Shown here piece after piece: positions 18,988 through 27,700 of a DNA stretch of 64,000 bases. The stretch's first letter is position 1, and each line of letters begins with the position of its first letter. The notes below the pieces were generated by a model that did not search any database, had not been told where the DNA came from, and saw only the letters and a program-made list of their open reading frames with translations. This DNA comes from Acinetobacter sp. ANC 4204 (GTDB lineage Bacteria > Pseudomonadota > Gammaproteobacteria > Pseudomonadales > Moraxellaceae): positions 124,001 through 188,000 of the forward strand of contig NZ_NEFZ01000002.1 in assembly GCF_002135205.1 (NCBI RefSeq). The letters are read 5' to 3'. The position numbers and the translations under genes were made by a program.

Positions 18988-20361
18988 TTAAACGCTTTGT
19001 TTGATTACAGTTGAAGCATTTTGCTCCACGCTATTTCGCTCAAGTAACGCAGCTTCAAATAACTTTTGCTCTTTCTCTTTGTGTTCTACGGAGAAACGAA
19101 TCATGAGCACACAACTTGCGGCGATGACGACCAAGCCACCTAGAATCATGAGTGTGGTTTGAATATCCAACATCCCTTTAAGTAAGAAGCCTGCAGCCAC
19201 AGCACCAACGTTACCACCAGCACCGATAATGCCTGCGACACCTCCCAAAGCATCACGGTCAATGAATGGAACCAATGCATAAGTCGCACCACAAGCCATG
19301 TGAGTAAACAATGCAAATACGGTCATTGCGAGAATGGCAAGGACTGCTGTATTCATTTGTGAAAATACGATTAAGAACAGACCTTCCATCAAGATCATTG
19401 CAAATAGAACTTTAGTACGACCATCTAAGCCTTTTTTAGTTGCAATTTTGTCTGAAACAATGCCACCAAATGCACGGGCAAATAGAGCCAGTAAACCGAA
19501 AATTCCCGCAGCCATACCTGCTTCTTTTAAACCAAATTTAAAGTGATCTACGTAGTACATTGCGACGATGTTATGAATGAAGATTTCGATACCAAAACAT
19601 GCAGCATAAGCACCAAACAAAATCCAAACACGATAGTTTTTTGCAGCATGCATCAAAATAGCCACACCGCCTTTTTTATCAGAACCAACACTTACACCAT
19701 CTGCACGCAGTTCTTTAAAGTTGCCTTGTGGACAGTCTTGTGTAAATTTCCAATACATCAAACCGACAATCAGCATCAATATGCCTGGAACAAGTAATGC
19801 AATTCTCCAGCCCATAGATTGCTCAACACCAAACATCACTAAAGCACCAAGCATCAATGGCATAAGTACTTGTGTTGCACCTCCACCAGCATTTCCCCAA
19901 CCTGCTGCCGCCGCATTTGCAGTTCCAACTACATTTGGTGCAAACATGATGCTAGTGTGATACTGAGTGATGACAAAACTTGCACCAATTGCACCGATAA
20001 GCAAACGAAAGAAGAGGAATGATTCATAGCTATTTGCTGAAGCAACGCCAAAAACTGGAATACTGCCTAGGATAAGAAGTGCTGTATATGTTTTGCGTGG
20101 ACCGTATTTATCACACAGTGGACCTACAATCAGACGAACAAGAATGGTGATGGCTACGGCTGCAATATTAATATTGGCGATTTGATCTTTTGTGAGATGA
20201 AATTCACCTGCTATAACAGGCATCAATGGCGCACAGGCAAACCATGCAAAGAAGCAGACAAAAAAGGCGAGCCAACTCATGTGGAAGGCTCTCATTGCTG
20301 CGCCATTGAAACTAAAAAGACTTATTTTTGTTGCTTTTTTAGCATTTAAATTTGAAGACAT
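18988..20361 (-). CDS. Nitrate/nitrite transporter, NarK/NasA-type major facilitator
   Basis: Inner-membrane MFS transporter of the nitrate-nitrite porter family, about 457 residues with 12 hydrophobic segments. The family signature appears as GWGNAGGGATQ near residue 165 and again as GAGGNVGAVAAG near 405. The frame extends to a GTG at 20400, but the ATG at 20361 (MSSNLN) has GGAGAAGG at proper spacing and leaves the leader intact. It is first in the operon with nirB, nirD-like fusion, nasA and mobA, behind a sigma-54-like promoter and an ANTAR-target leader. Confidence 0.94.
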   Translation of the reverse strand: MSSNLNAKKATKISLFSFNGAAMRAFHMSWLAFFVCFFAWFACAPLMPVIAGEFHLTKDQIANINIAAVAITILVRLIVGPLCDKYGPRKTYTALLILGSIPVFGVASANSYESFLFFRLLIGAIGASFVITQYHTSIMFAPNVVGTANAAAAGWGNAGGGATQVLMPLMLGALVMFGVEQSMGWRIALLVPGILMLIVGLMYWKFTQDCPQGNFKELRADGVSVGSDKKGGVAILMHAAKNYRVWILFGAYAACFGIEIFIHNIVAMYYVDHFKFGLKEAGMAAGIFGLLALFARAFGGIVSDKIATKKGLDGRTKVLFAMILMEGLFLIVFSQMNTAVLAILAMTVFALFTHMACGATYALVPFIDRDALGGVAGIIGAGGNVGAVAAGFLLKGMLDIQTTLMILGGLVVIAASCVLMIRFSVEHKEKEQKLFEAALLERNSVEQNASTVIKQSV

Positions 20362-20485
20362 AACCTTCTCCAGACAGAACTGAGCGTATTGTTTTTCCAC
20401 AACACAAAAACTTGTGGTGTAGAAGCGATCAGAACGGACGTCGTTGGCCGTCTTACAAATTTGATTTAGAGTCGTCTTTGACTCG
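20362..20485 (-). promoter_or_regulatory. Nitrate operon leader RNA with a two-hairpin ANTAR (NasT) target
   Basis: From the predicted start near 20485 the minus-strand transcript opens with hairpin 1 (20484-20469): stem GAGUC/GACUC, loop AAAGAC. After 17 bases comes hairpin 2 (20451-20434): ACGGCC/GUCCGU with one internal mismatch, loop AACGAC. Both six-base loops have A at 1 and G at 4, the known recognition signature of ANTAR proteins. Downstream, a CCACAA/UUGUGG stem (20396-20418) precedes the ATG; it lacks a clear U-run, so whether it is the terminator is unclear. NasT is encoded divergently, which supports the reading. Confidence 0.8.
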
Positions 20486-20494
20486 ATTAAGATT

Positions 20495-20512
20495 AAGCAA
20501 TGATTGTGCCAA
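20495..20512 (-). promoter_or_regulatory. Sigma-54 (-24/-12) promoter of the nitrate operon
   Basis: Minus strand reads TTGGCACAATCATTGCTT, matching the sigma-54 consensus TGGCAC-N5-TTGCW with exactly 10 bases between the GG and GC doublets. The predicted start is about position 20485, the base just before the first ANTAR hairpin. NtrC-type control under nitrogen limitation is the expected activator; upstream NtrC sites were not resolved by eye. Confidence 0.82.
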
Positions 20513-20614
20513 CATTTAAAGAAACTAGTTAATATAATGATTTTTATTGTTTTTTATAATTAGAATACTTGCACTATAGCCAATATCAGCCCGTCCTTTT
20601 CAAGAGGCAACTTC

Positions 20615-20692
20615 ATGTTTTTTCGACTTCTTAACGGCGTGATCACTATTGGTGCATTTTGCATTATCGCTGAGCAAACAACGAATTTTTGA
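20615..20692 (+). CDS. Possible 25-residue hydrophobic peptide between the nitrate operon and nasT
   Basis: A short frame on the plus strand starts MFFRLLNGVIT and ends QTTNF. The middle (VITIGAFCIIA) is hydrophobic enough for one membrane segment. AGAGG lies eight bases before the ATG. It sits upstream of the nasT promoter, in the regulatory interval. It could be chance; no homologue is known to me. Confidence 0.25.
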   Translation: MFFRLLNGVITIGAFCIIAEQTTNF

Positions 20693-20943
20693 ATTGTCTC
20701 TGTGCTCTCTAGTGGGTCTCACGTTACTCTTCAAAAGTAATTTGTACTTCAAGCTGTATATTTTAATTTGTGTTAGGCTTCTATTTCATCCAATGTGTTT
20801 AAATAGGCTTGTTTAGACAAGCAACTCAGATACATATTTTTCTTTGATTAAAGTCTTTTTTACTCGGTATACACAGCTTATAGCGAATCTCTACGTAAAA
20901 AATTGACTCACCAATCTGAGATAAAGCTGGATTTTCATACATT

Positions 20944-20959
20944 TGGCATTTAAATTGCT
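20944..20959 (+). promoter_or_regulatory. Sigma-54-like promoter facing nasT-nasS
   Basis: Plus strand reads TTGGCATTTAAATTGCTA from 20943. It has TGGCA, a GG-N10-GC spacing and TTGCT, departing from consensus only at the base after TGGCA. The predicted start is near 20970, giving a leader of about 40 bases before nasT. Confidence 0.65.
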
Positions 20960-21008
20960 AGCACAATTTTAGATCCCATTTTTCAGGTTTACCTGAGCAC
21001 TGTACAGC

Positions 21009-21596
21009 ATGCCTAAACTGAAAATCGCTTTGATTGACGACAATCAAGAACGCGCACAATTTATTCGTACATCCCTTATCGAACATGATTTCGATGTAGT
21101 TGCCTGCCTGATTATAGATCACTTGAATATTAATCGCCTTGAGCAATTAAATGCAGACGTTATTTTATTAGATATGGATCACCCACAACGGGATATTATT
21201 GAAAGTTGCGTGAGTCAGTTCAACTTACCTACTGTTTTATTTACTAAAAACAGCCATAAAGACACGATTAAAAGTGCCATAGATGCAGGTGTTACAGCTT
21301 ATATTGTGGATGGTATAGACCCGTCAAAGTTAAAAAGTATTTTAGAAATATCTATCGAGCAGTTTCGTAAACACAAAAAGCTACTTTCCGATTTACAAGA
21401 TACTAAAAATAAACTTGCAGACCGTAAAGATGTAGAGCGTGCAAAGGTATTACTTATGCAACTACACGAATTGTCCGAAGATGATGCTTTTCAGCTGTTA
21501 CGTAAAAATGCCATGAGCCATCGTATGACTATTGGTGAAATGGCAAGACGACTGTTGGATGCTCAACAGCTTCTACAATCTCAATTCAAGGACTAA
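21009..21596 (+). CDS. nasT: ANTAR-domain nitrate antiterminator NasT
   Basis: RNA-binding response-regulator-like protein, 195 residues. The N-terminal receiver-like domain has LIDDNQ and LLDMD acidic residues but lacks the usual C-terminal KP, so phosphorylation control is doubtful. Residues about 130-188 form an ANTAR domain (LADRKDVERAKVLLM and MTIGEMARRLLD). In known systems NasS holds NasT inactive; nitrate binding to NasS frees NasT to bind leader hairpins and prevent termination. It is three bases upstream of nasS and divergent to the nitrate operon, whose leader carries fitting hairpins. Confidence 0.94.
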   Translation: MPKLKIALIDDNQERAQFIRTSLIEHDFDVVACLIIDHLNINRLEQLNADVILLDMDHPQRDIIESCVSQFNLPTVLFTKNSHKDTIKSAIDAGVTAYIVDGIDPSKLKSILEISIEQFRKHKKLLSDLQDTKNKLADRKDVERAKVLLMQLHELSEDDAFQLLRKNAMSHRMTIGEMARRLLDAQQLLQSQFKD

Positions 21597-21599
21597 GGC

Positions 21600-22601
21600 A
21601 TGGCTCATTTAGAAAAGACGCAACTTCAACTGGGCTATATTCCGCTTTTAGACTGTGTTGCTTTATTATGGGCAAAACAACGCGGTTTTTTTGAAGAAGT
21701 CGGTTTAGATGTAAGCTTAGTCAAAGAAGCTTCTTGGGCGAGCTTAAGAGACCGTTTAGCTTTTGGTTTTCTCGATGCAGCCCATTGTCTATCTGCGATG
21801 TTACCTGCGGCTGCACTAGCGCAGGATCAACTCGGTATTCCACTACAAACACCGCTTGTTCTGAGCTATAACAGTGCATTTATCAGTTTGAGCCAAAAGC
21901 TCTGTTATGCACTAAACATTCAAAAAAATGACGATGCAGCAGTGACTGCACATAAATTTTATACTGCAATGCAGCATAAACAACAGCTGGCTATTGCACA
22001 TGTCTTTAAGCAATCTATCCATCATTATTGCTTACGTGAATGGCTGGCATTGGCCAATCCTGATTTTGCGAAACATGTTCAACTACGTACACTTCCCCCA
22101 CCCTACATGGTAGAAGCCATTTCAAATCAGCTCATTGAGGGATTCTGTGTCGGAGAACCATGGAACACTCAAGCTGAAATTCAAGGTTATAGCCAAATTA
22201 TTGCAACTGGAACAGACATTATTCCGCGGGTTGCAGATAAGGTTTTGGCAGTCACGCAAGAATGGGCCATATCCAATCCAAATACACTTTCAGCCTTAGT
22301 CCAAGCTATAGAAAAAGCCCAAGATGAACTCAAAAAAATGGAAAATTTTGAAGCTGTATGGCAGGTTCTGGTCGATTACAACATCATTCGTTTCCCATGT
22401 TCTGATAGTGTACATGTTGAAAAATATTATCTAATTCAAAGTATTATTCGCGGCTTTATTAGAGAACATGCTTTGCCACAAGTTTCAGACTTCATTTGGC
22501 TTACCGAGCAAATGCAAAAATGGGATGATGTGGATTTAAATAATGATGAAATCCGCAGAATTAGTGATAACTGTGTCATTTCACCAAAACTTAATTTTTA
22601 A
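21600..22601 (+). CDS. nasS: Nitrate sensor NasS (NrtA-like periplasmic-binding fold, cytoplasmic)
   Basis: It is 333 residues, related to nitrate-binding proteins of the NrtA/SsuA type, with LGYIPLLDCVALLWAKQRGFF at the N-terminus and VGEPWNTQAE near residue 183. There is no signal peptide or lipobox, consistent with a cytoplasmic sensor that pairs with NasT rather than a transporter component. nasT ends three bases upstream. The role in sequestering NasT without nitrate is family knowledge. Confidence 0.93.
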   Translation: MAHLEKTQLQLGYIPLLDCVALLWAKQRGFFEEVGLDVSLVKEASWASLRDRLAFGFLDAAHCLSAMLPAAALAQDQLGIPLQTPLVLSYNSAFISLSQKLCYALNIQKNDDAAVTAHKFYTAMQHKQQLAIAHVFKQSIHHYCLREWLALANPDFAKHVQLRTLPPPYMVEAISNQLIEGFCVGEPWNTQAEIQGYSQIIATGTDIIPRVADKVLAVTQEWAISNPNTLSALVQAIEKAQDELKKMENFEAVWQVLVDYNIIRFPCSDSVHVEKYYLIQSIIRGFIREHALPQVSDFIWLTEQMQKWDDVDLNNDEIRRISDNCVISPKLNF

Positions 22602-22868
22602 ATTATTACGAAATGTAAACCGAGTTGTAATTACGCACCATTTTAGGACATCTATTTTAAATAATATTATGAAGTAAATCTAAGACCTAACTTGACCGAC
22701 TTTTTAAAGGAAATCTTTCCTTGGCTTCTGTCTATCTGGCTTTGCTATTTACTTAAACTTAAAGCGATGTAAGCTATTTTTTCAAACATGAAAACAATAG
22801 ATAAATGAGTCATGATGACTACTGATACATAGAACATCAAACTAACCGATGAATAACGGAGGTGAATT

Positions 22869-23147
22869 ATGTTTACCGAGGAAAATCGCCATGTATCTTT
22901 ATTGCATGCGATTAATAAAATACTGATTAAAGACTGGGACCCACTATGTATTTATCGTAATCCAGCTCTACAAGATGAATATGAAGAATACTTACCTAAT
23001 TTATTTCGCTTTATCTGTGAAAAATCCAGTGAAACTGAGATTTTTGAGTATTTATGGTGGATTGAAAATAAAGTCATGGAAGTCAAAGCCAATAGAACAC
23101 ACACGATGAAAATTGCTCATTTATTGAAAAATTTACAAGAAACTTAG
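22869..23147 (+). CDS. Small DUF1871-like hypothetical protein
   Basis: It is 92 residues with a strong ribosome-binding site (GGAGGTGAATTATG). The pattern INKILIKDWDPLCI followed by DEYEEYLPNLFRFI resembles the DUF1871 family (Bacillus YugE type): a helical bundle of unknown function. It has no signal peptide or membrane segment. It stands alone behind a 267-base AT-rich gap. The family link is from motif memory, so function is left open. Confidence 0.65.
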   Translation: MFTEENRHVSLLHAINKILIKDWDPLCIYRNPALQDEYEEYLPNLFRFICEKSSETEIFEYLWWIENKVMEVKANRTHTMKIAHLLKNLQET

Positions 23148-23242
23148 TTGATCATTGTGCAATGATAAATCAGCACCTAAAGCAAAAAACCGCACAATGC
23201 CAAAAGCAAAGTATTGAGTTTATTTCCAACCATCAAAACCAC

Positions 23243-23612
23243 TTAGGCAGGGCTGTTTTCCGTGCACTTTAATGCTTCACGGCCACCACAAATCAAATAT
23301 CGCTGCTGTGTAGCAATATCGCTATATAAGCTGACACATGATCAACGGCGCCAAACTTTTATGGTCCTGCACTAAAGTGGCAAATAAAAATGGCCATGGT
23401 CAGCAATACTGACCATAGCCACGCGATATTGATTGCTAAAATAATCAACCAACATCGGCGAATCGAATATACGTACTTAGAATGATCCGCCATATACATT
23501 ACAGCTTGCGATACATTTGACCACTCAGCACCAATATAGATCAGTGCGAACTAGCCTTTAGATCGAAGTTAAACTGTTTAATCCATTTCGCATCAGACTC
23601 AACTCGTAACAT
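23243..23612 (-). pseudogene. Decayed membrane-protein gene downstream of the KAS III-like gene
   Basis: Seven bases after the synthase stop, an ATG at 23612 opens a frame (MLRVESDAKW) that stops after 23 codons. Shifting frame recovers a coherent stretch (AEWSNVSQAVMYMADHSKYV), then a membrane segment (IILAINIAWLWSVLLTMAIF), then after further shifts DHKSLAPLIMCQL and a C-terminus (SDIATQQRYLICGGREALKC) ending at 23243. At least three frameshifts are needed to rebuild one protein of about 130 residues with one hydrophobic helix. I do not recognise the family. Confidence 0.5.
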
Positions 23613-23618
23613 ATAGCC

Positions 23619-24731
23619 TTATGCAACGTGTTTTTTCACCAGTACTGCACCAACAGAATAACCTGCACCAAATGAGCACAGGATGCCATATTCACCATCA
23701 TTAACTTGGTCTGCTGTGCGGTGCAACGCAATGATGACCCCTGCGGACGAGGTATTTGCAAACTCATCTAAAATGATTGGCACTAAATCGGGTTGAGCAT
23801 GTTCTTTGCCCACAACCAATTTTAAAATCAATTCATTCATACTGGCATTGGCTTGGTGCAACCAGAAACGTTTCACATCAGTCGGTGCAATATTGTTTTT
23901 CTCAAGCTGCGCTATAATCATTTTGGCAACCAGTGGACAAACTTCTTTGAACACTTTACGACCGTCTTGAGCGAAACGATTATTTTCAATGTCTGAATCG
24001 ACTTCACTTAAGTTTAAGAAACCAAAGTTATTGCGGATGTTATTTGAAAACTGTGTGAATAAGTTAATGTCTTCAATTTCAAAACCAGTTTTGCTGTCGG
24101 TTTCTTCAATGATTGAAGCCGTTGCGACATCACCAAAGATAAAATGGCAGTCACGTGAACGGTAGTCGGTATGACCAGAGGTGATTTCGACATTCACCAA
24201 TAATACACGGCGTCCGCCTGCTTTGATTGCATCATAGGCTTGTTTAATGCCAAAAGTTGCTGCCGAACATGCCACGTTCATGTCGTAGGCATAGCCTTGA
24301 ATACCAAGTGCAGTTTGAATTTCAATTGCAACCGCAGGGTAAGCTCGTTGTAAGTTTGAGCATGACAAAATCACGACATCAATATCTTCTGCAGTTACGC
24401 CTGCATTTTCCATCGCTTGTTTCGCTGCGATCACGCCCCATTCGGCTTGAATCGAGAGTTCATCATTTGAACGCTCATGTAACAATGGACGTAAACGCTT
24501 CGGATCTAAGATCCCTGTCTTCTCAACCACATAACGACGTTTTACACCAGATGCTTTTTCAATGAACTCTGCACTTGACCCACGACGGGCTTCCAATTCG
24601 CCCGAAGCAATTTTGTCAGCATTGTCTAGATTATACTGTTCCACATAAGCATTTAAACTTTCAACTAACTCTTCATTGGTAATGATGTCTTCAGGATGAT
24701 AAAGACCCGTACCTGTAATGCGGATGCCCAT
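23619..24731 (-). CDS. Beta-ketoacyl-ACP synthase III family protein
   Basis: Condensing enzyme of the thiolase superfamily, 370 residues, longer than housekeeping FabH (about 317). The catalytic Cys lies in [10 protein letters not shown] near residue 162, His in [10 protein letters not shown] near 296, and Asn in [10 protein letters not shown] near 330. The N-terminal insertion (about residues 25-85) separates it from classical FabH and is like the longer KAS III-type proteins in Acinetobacter and Pseudomonas. It may prime fatty acid synthesis or elongate a dedicated acyl chain; substrate not determinable. GAAGGAG precedes the ATG. The gene behind it is decayed. Confidence 0.88.
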   Translation of the reverse strand: MGIRITGTGLYHPEDIITNEELVESLNAYVEQYNLDNADKIASGELEARRGSSAEFIEKASGVKRRYVVEKTGILDPKRLRPLLHERSNDELSIQAEWGVIAAKQAMENAGVTAEDIDVVILSCSNLQRAYPAVAIEIQTALGIQGYAYDMNVACSAATFGIKQAYDAIKAGGRRVLLVNVEITSGHTDYRSRDCHFIFGDVATASIIEETDSKTGFEIEDINLFTQFSNNIRNNFGFLNLSEVDSDIENNRFAQDGRKVFKEVCPLVAKMIIAQLEKNNIAPTDVKRFWLHQANASMNELILKLVVGKEHAQPDLVPIILDEFANTSSAGVIIALHRTADQVNDGEYGILCSFGAGYSVGAVLVKKHVA

Positions 24732-24761
24732 GTAAAACTCCTTCTTTAAATTACCTATAGT

Positions 24762-27700
24762 TTAACTGATTCCAAGTTTTTCCCATACTTTTTGCAAGCG
24801 TGTCGGAGAAATGGGCATCTTTGTTTTCATCGGCTGAGAGAATAAAGAAATCCGAAACTCCTCAACCATGAAATACAATTCTTTAAGGCGAGTGTCATTT
24901 TTAAACTTAAATAATTTTTCCATCCACGGGTCAACTTGATCAATGGCAGAATTATCCCTCTGTAGGTTATTGGGCAGGCGCTCCAAACGCAAGACCAATG
25001 CTTTCAAATAACGAGGAAATTCAAGCCAAATATCGGAAGATTTTACGTAAACAAAGTTTGATAAGCACATCAAATCTAGCTGATCTTCAACATCATCAAT
25101 ATTTTTCCCAAACACCGCATCATCTAAAACCAACAACTTTCGACGTATATCCTGCCATTGGATATAGATCTCTGTCACATCTGCCAGTGCTTTTTGCCCA
25201 TGAGTCAGAAAAGTTTTTTTGACATTTGCAACTAAGTTTTCAAACTCTTGTGCATTGACCGGCAGTTCATTGATCGACATTTGCAGTGTGGCATAAACCA
25301 GCATTTGTTCCAATTTTGCCTTATCACCCAAAGGTGAATACGCCAATGCCAACGGTTTGGAAATTTGCTTTTTCAACTGGCGGACCAAATCTCCCAGTTG
25401 TATATGTACCAAACGAAGTACACCCTCGCGGTGCTGTTTAGTTGCCTCAGCTTGATCATTAAAAGTCTGAATCACGACACCAGACTCATCCTTTTGTTCC
25501 AATGCAGCAAATGTCTTGGTCGGAACCAAAGCTTGATACTGCTTCACCACCACGCCCGTCACTTTTTGGGACGCTTCAAACACAAAACTTTCAGGGAAAG
25601 TTTGGAACTCTCCTTTGAGTTGTTTGACTGGGCTATGGGTTTCCGTTCGACAGCGCGCTTTTAACTCAGCTAAATCACGACCTTGTTCAATCACACGGCC
25701 TTTGTCGTCAATGACTTTAATCAATGGCAACAAATACTGTTCAACCCGCTCAAAACTAAAGTCTTTTTCAGTGATTTGTTCGCCACGTAACTGGAAGGCT
25801 AAAAAACTAAAAATATGCTGCTGTAAATGCATCGCATCTACTTTCGCCATTAGCTTTGCAGCCGTATCAGGGATAGGCACCAAGTGACGACGTTTATCTT
25901 TAGGCAGTGCTTTGAGTAAGGCTTCCATTAAGTCCTGACGCCAGCCAGGAATACCCCACGACCACAAGTTTTCATCCACCTGTGGCAAGGCTTGCAACGG
26001 GATTTTCACCGTTGCACCATCTTCGTCATGGCTTGGATCAAAACGGTAACTGGCCGCAAGACGCAGTTCACCATTACGTAAAAAATCGGGAAATTGCTGT
26101 GTGGTTGGACGGTCGTTCATCCACAACGAATCATCATCAATAAATAAATAACGTGGGTTTTGCGGTTCAACCGTTGCGCGCCAGTCTTCAAAACTACGAC
26201 GACTTGCCACCTCTTCAGGAACTTTGGCCGCATAAAATTGGTAAATCGTTTCTTCATCCACCACCAAATCACGGCGACGTAGCTTATCTTCGACCCGCTC
26301 TACTTCTTCAAGTTTAAGCAGGTTGTGTTTTAAAAATGGTGGTGTAATGCCCAAGTGTCCTGTCGTCAGTGCATCTCGAAGGAAAATTTCATGTGCCGCA
26401 ACATGGTCGACTTTTTCATAATTGATCTGACGTTTTGGTTCAATAATTAAGCCAAATAGTGAAATTTGGTCATAGGCATTAACCACGCCTGCTTTTTTCG
26501 ACCAGTGCGGCTCAAAATAGTGGTGCTTCAGCAAATCACCTGCCGCAAGCAAAATCCACTCAGGTTCAATTTTTGCCAGTGTGCGAATATAGACCTGTGA
26601 GGTTTCTACCATCTCAAAAGCCATGACCCAAGGCGTATTGGTTTTGTGCAAGGTAGATGCTGGGAAAATGCGAGCCTTTTGCTGACGCACCGCCATAAAC
26701 ACATTGCGTTCATCGGTTTTATTGGCAATAAAGGACAGTAGACCTGTTAAAAGCGCACGGTGTAAATTTTCATAATTGGCTTTTTTCTCATTAAAAGACA
26801 GCTTTAAGCCCTTTGCCAAATCAACCAATTGCTCATGAGTTTTCTTCCACTCACGTAAACGCAACCAGCTTAAAAAGTGATTACGGGCAAAAGTACGACG
26901 TTTGTTTTCACTCATATCACGGTTGGCAACCAGTGCTTCCCAAAGTTTAAGATAGAACAGAAAGTCAGAATCGGCTTCACGGAACAACGCATGTTTCTGA
27001 TCCGCCTGCATTTGTTTATCCGCAGGGCGTTCACGTGGGTCTTGTACGGCCAAAGCGGCAACGATCACCAAGACTTCATTCAACACACCAAAATGTGCCC
27101 CGCCTAAAATCATACGGGCCAGACGTGGGTCAATTGGCATTTTGGCCATCTGTTGACCGATCTTGGTTAATCCGTTGCTTTGAAGTTCTCCTTTATTAAA
27201 GGAGGATTTAGGAGGATTTTTATTTAATTTCTCTTCTTTAATCTGACTCGATTCTGTTAAATCTCCCCCAACCTCTCTTTGTAAAATAGGGGCTTTACCT
27301 TTCTCCGTCATTGCCCCAAGTTCAACCAACAACTTACGACCATCGTTAACTAAACGATGATCTGGCGGCTCAATGAAATCAAAATCTTCTAACGCACCCA
27401 GCCCTAAACTTTGCATCTGTAAAATAACTGAAGCTAAGTTCGTTCGCTTAATTTCGGGTTCGGTAAACTCAGGGCGACTTTGAAAATCTTCCTCAGAATA
27501 CAAACGAATACATACACCTGGGGCAATACGACCACAACGGCCTTTACGCTGGTTTGCCGCTGCTTGCGAAACCGCTTCAATCGGTAAACGCTGTACACGT
27601 GAACGATAGTTATAGCGAGAAATACGCGCAAAACCACTGTCAATCACATAACGAATATTGGGTACAGTCAGCGCTGTTTCTGCAACGTTGGTGGCGATAA

